Below the pieces are notes generated by a model, which was given only the letters and a program-made list of their open reading frames with translations, did not search any database and had not been told where the DNA came from. Below are positions 61,060 through 64,000 of a DNA stretch of 64,000 nucleotides, in pieces. The translations under genes and the position numbers were made by a program. How positions within the stretch are numbered: the first letter of the stretch is position 1; each line of letters opens with the position of its first letter. This DNA is from Psettodes erumei (taxonomy: Eukaryota; Chordata; Actinopteri; Pleuronectiformes; Psettodidae): contig JAFBJZ010000871.1 of assembly GCA_016785225.1 (NCBI GenBank), forward strand, positions 1,302,001 to 1,366,000, given 5' to 3'.

Positions 61060-63054
61060 ACTTTGGCCACTTATATCCTGGATTTCAACCCTTTGCTAAC
61101 TACCCAATGTATCCTCCTTTAAGCACATTAGTGATGGTATGATATGACTTGAGAGATTACTCTGATCTAGGCTCAAGTTACATTATCTGGACAGCAGTGA
61201 TCTGCTCTAACTCAGCTTGTTTTCACTTTACCTGAAATCCCAGAATTAGTTGAATCAACTAAGTCAGGTGTTTTTTTACACCCTTACAATAAATCTTGAA
61301 TTAATGCAGTAGTATTTCTCACCTTTCAGTATTTCTTACTTATTAGGAGGGTGTACTATCTATCTGGGGACTCCAGAGAAGAACATTAACAAAAAGAGCT
61401 TGGTATAACCACCCTCAGCCAAACTGTTTGGGCCAAGGCACTAATGTTTGTTTATGTCTCTGTTTTTGGCCACATACTGCAGATCATGAGTTTAGTTAAT
61501 CTACCCTTTGGCTTGCATGCTTCATCCCTGGGAGGGATGAGGAGACCAACCTTCTGAAGTGCCCTTGAGCAAATTGTGTCTGGAAAAGTGCCCTAAAAAT
61601 GCAAGCTTTTTGTTTCCTCATTTGATCTTTATTGAGCGTGCTGTTTAATTTGATATGCTTCCTCTTCATGAATTGTAATTCTGTCTGCTTTGCCGAAAGC
61701 ACTCTTTATTTAATTTCACTTTCCCACATCCCCTTGAGTGGAGCACTATACTGATCAAACACCAAGCTGTTAAATCATCACATATTGTTTTCAACTTTGA
61801 ATCGCATACTTAACTGCTGACCCTTCACGCTCCCAGGGGATTGAATCTCAAAAAAGTTGGCATGTATCATTTCACTCTATGCTCCTTATCTGGCTATGGA
61901 GTTGGATTAAGTACAGTGCTGTATTTTGTTGAAGAAATCACTCAAAAGTCCTGTACCAAAGCTTGATGTAGTGTTGAAGAATACAGCATTTTATACAGAA
62001 GATCAATGCTTTTTTGCTTTGTTTTTTAGTAATTGTCCTGCGTTTTAATGTTGCATTGAAACAGATGAGGTTGAGTCTCCTTTTTTAAAATGCTGTTTCC
62101 ACTGCATCTGTACATAAGATACCAAAAACTTGTTTGGATTGGTGGAAACCTGAAAATCAACTCTCCTCAAAATCAAATCAATTTTCTCCTACAGGAAAAA
62201 AACCCCAACAAAGCACACCAGTTCCCTGCAACTACTGTCCTCTGCTGTTGCCACTGTAGTTTATGAAATATTTTTGTTTTATTGGGCCAATCAAAGACCG
62301 ATGCTACATACCACAACATTTATAGTTTCCGCCGCCTGAGCCAAGACGGGTCTTTATACAGCACATACAGAGAAATATAACAGAAGCTGTGATACTATAA
62401 AATAGTTGTATATGTTATAAAAATGTATTGATCCCCAGAACAACGAAAGAAGTATTTCCTAGGAGGGTCTTTGAAACATTCCCTATAGATACAGTCTGAG
62501 TCACTGAGCCTGAAACTCCAAAATGTTTTCAGTTTATTGGAGTGTGGGTATTTAGACATTTATGGATACCTAACGTCCCAGCAAACTCCAGCAAACACAT
62601 TGTTACAACTTCACATAATTAATGTATAAAAACTGTAATTGCACTATTATATATCACCTCTAGTTCAACAAGGTACTGTTATGTGTAACACTGTGTTTTT
62701 TAGTTGTGTATTCAAGAGACAGCATGACATTTATGCTTCACTTCATGTAATTCCAGGGTGTTTTACTTCTTAGAGGTCTTTGAACAAGTTTTATTTCATC
62801 AGCAAGTGCTGACTTTTCTCTTTTATATTAGTTTAACAGCACAACATGGTTTTCTGCTGCTTTTGACTGAGGAGCTGGGGGACTGAGAACCTTGTTCCCA
62901 GTCAATTCCTTATTGATCCTGTAATAACAATCTAATGGTGGCTGAAGCATGAGGCTAAAACAACACTGTCTTTTCCCTCTGCCGTCCATGCAGCTGTGTG
63001 CTTCCGCTGTTTCCACTGCTTCCAGCATGACCAAGTGGCTTTACGTTTTTCCAG

Positions 63055-63178
63055 GTTGGAGTCCCCGACTCGGACCCTTACCCTGGAGGCCCCCCGAGGC
63101 ATCGAGGTCAATGCTGGAGTGGGAGACTTCACGGCGTCCTGTAGGAAAGACCTCCTCTTGCAGTCCTCAGAAGGAGAG
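63055..63178 (+). CDS. sgcz: zeta-sarcoglycan, exon 7
   Basis: This exon is 124 bp, the same length as gamma-sarcoglycan exon 7. The first base completes the lysine codon from exon 6 and the exon ends in phase 0. It encodes LESPTRTLTLEAPRGIEVNA, then GVGDFTASCRKDLLLQSSEG and E. LESPTR.L.(M/L)EAPRG is the family signature of this exon; GDF.A.CRK.L.LQS.EGE follows zeta, while gamma has GKIEALSQMDILFHSSDG. The acceptor is TTTTTCCAG at 63054. The donor reads GAG/gtgtgtgtttg, a weak GTGTGT-type 5' splice site that merges into TG-rich sequence, rather than GTRAGT; no better donor lies nearby, and the expected length confirms this border. The next exon, with the cysteine-rich C-terminus, is outside the window. 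Confidence 0.9.
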
Positions 63179-63486
63179 GTGTGTGTGTTTGTATGTGAAA
63201 ACCATCAGAGAATTCTGTCATCAGCAGGTTTTTGGTTTGTCTTACAACAGAATTCATGTGCACATACAGCACGTGTGTGTCTGTGGGTTTGTGTTGTGTT
63301 GGTGTGTGGGTATCTGACTGTGAGAGCAGCTGACAAAAGTAGCTATGTTTACGAGTAAATACAAAAGACAACACAAACCAATGAAACCACAAAACCGATG
63401 AGGTGTGTGTGTAGACTCTGTGGCACTCTATAGTGTTGGGTCTGCTTCATTAAAGTACCTTATTAGGCTAATGAGCGTCATCAATC

Positions 63487-63522
63487 CAGGCGACCTTGTC
63501 CTCCTTTTCTCACCTCCTCCTC
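63487..63522 (+). repeat. 36 bp direct repeat, copy 2 (downstream of exon 7)
   Basis: It begins CAGGCGACCTTGTCCTCCTT and ends CTCACCTCCTCCTC. It matches copy 1 at 61024-61059 at 34 of 36 positions. Confidence 0.75.
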
Positions 63523-63600
63523 TCATCCCTCCCTTCTTCCTCTCTTCTATTTGGGAGAAGTGACTTCATTAAAGCTGGTTTGATGAGGTTCCCTGTCAGT

Positions 63601-63611
63601 TGCTGCTGCTG

Positions 63612-63654
<43 letters not shown>
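63601..63654. repeat. (TGC)n-(TG)15-(CG)4 compound repeat
   Basis: TGC units at 63601-63614, perfect TG at 63617-63646, then CG to 63654. Alternating purine-pyrimidine sequence of this kind is prone to Z-DNA. Confidence 0.95.
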
Positions 63655-63656
<2 letters not shown>

Positions 63657-63749
63657 TGTGTCTTTGTTAGCCTGATATCTCACTGTCAAGCTCTTTGCAT
63701 AGCATCCTGCCACGATGCGTGAGCACTGAAGCAGAGTTAGCCATTATCC

Positions 63750-63750
<1 letters not shown>

Positions 63751-63782
<32 letters not shown>
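63751..63782. repeat. (TG)16 microsatellite
   Basis: Perfect 32 bp TG repeat, 96 bp after the preceding compound repeat. Confidence 0.95.
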
Positions 63783-63784
<2 letters not shown>

Positions 63785-64000
63785 CGTGCACGCTGTTGCA
63801 TGACCACTGGACCATAGTTTATCATTAACTCAGTAATTAACAGAAAAATGGGCCCATCTCGTTCGTCACACCCACTGCCATTGTCAGTCTCGCACACACA
63901 TATACACACTGTCTTCCATCACAAATACACATGCAGTCACATTCTCGTACACAACCCCACATCCACCCACACATACACAGAAACACACATGTAGATAACA

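Larger units (their letters stand above)
45338..63054 (+). other. sgcz: sgcz intron 6 (17,717 bp)
   Basis: Intron between exons 6 and 7, with donor gtaagt and acceptor TTCCAG. It is AT-rich and CpG-poor compared with intron 3. It holds purine-rich tracts near 45.9-46.2, 47.2-47.5 and 55.0-55.2 kb, CA repeats near 47.8 and 48.05 kb, a transposon fragment at 49.86-50.13 kb, a GA repeat near 51.9 kb, a tRNA-SINE fragment near 54.8 kb, a retroposon-tail motif near 56.4 kb and one copy of a 36 bp direct repeat at 61.02 kb. The spans 50.2-51.8, 52-53.7 and 57-61 kb show nothing recognisable. Confidence 0.85.
63179..64000 (+). other. sgcz: start of sgcz intron 7
   Basis: The intron continues past the window end. 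It opens with the unusual donor gtgtgt and is rich in TG/CA tracts. It also holds the second copy of the 36 bp direct repeat. No exon 8 is present: no frame resembling the C-terminal cysteine-rich segment appears before position 64000. Confidence 0.8.

Noticed and set aside
57..63178. Gene identity as gamma- (sgcg) or delta-sarcoglycan (sgcd)
   Set aside because: Exon 5 length and many residues in all exons agree better with zeta, though the decision rests on recalled sequences.
1..64000. The miR-383 hairpin, hosted by SGCZ in tetrapods
   Set aside because: I looked for its seed-containing sequence and saw none; as I recall, in human it lies in an earlier intron, which is outside this window.
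1..64000. CRISPR arrays, operons, rRNA or complete tRNA genes
   Set aside because: Repeats are microsatellites and transposon fragments, coding regions are spliced, and no full cloverleaf or rRNA sequence was seen.

Overview
This is a 64 kb piece of vertebrate nuclear DNA, most likely from a ray-finned (teleost) fish. It carries five internal exons of one gene on the + strand, read here as sgcz (zeta-sarcoglycan). The case for a vertebrate is that the exons have GT/AG borders, introns reach 24 kb, CA/TG microsatellites are abundant and no long open frame is convincing. The case for a fish comes from several dispersed repeats that I recognise as common in fish genomes: a Tc1-like relic, a hAT-like inverted-repeat element, fragments of a GGGTGAATACTT-type repeat and a tRNA-derived SINE end.

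Gene layout: exon 3 (57-158), exon 4 (24437-24524), exon 5 (42642-42764), exon 6 (45265-45337) and exon 7 (63055-63178). Numbering follows the gamma-sarcoglycan gene. Lengths are 102, 88, 123, 73 and 124 bp. They join without a frame break into 170 codons of the extracellular part of a type II membrane glycoprotein. Exons 1-2 (cytoplasmic tail and membrane anchor) lie before the window, and exon 8 (cysteine-rich C-terminus) lies after it. Intron lengths are 24,278, 18,117, 2,500 and 17,717 bp. The paralogue call rests on residues recalled from human zeta-sarcoglycan and on the 41-codon exon 5, which is 40 codons in gamma.

Non-coding layout: 0.2-6 kb has a dead Tc1 transposase and a retroelement-like minus-strand patch. 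16-21 kb has a long CA microsatellite, a hAT-like element, several repeat fragments and a three-copy degenerate repeat. 27.1-27.6 kb is CpG-island-like. Near 30.8 kb, inside intron 4, base composition changes: CpG is frequent to the left and scarce to the right. 41-57 kb holds a TAATTAC-rich array, LTR-like and DNA-transposon-like fragments and purine-rich tracts. The exon 7 neighbourhood has a pair of near-identical 36 bp direct repeats on either side and dense TG tracts downstream.

I found no second gene, no RNA gene and nothing resembling a prokaryotic system. The points most worth checking are the composition step in intron 4, the CpG-rich block, the direct repeats around exon 7, the unusual exon 7 splice donor and several AT-motif-rich stretches that look like candidate conserved non-coding elements. 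All statements about repeat families and human sequences come from memory, not from a search.
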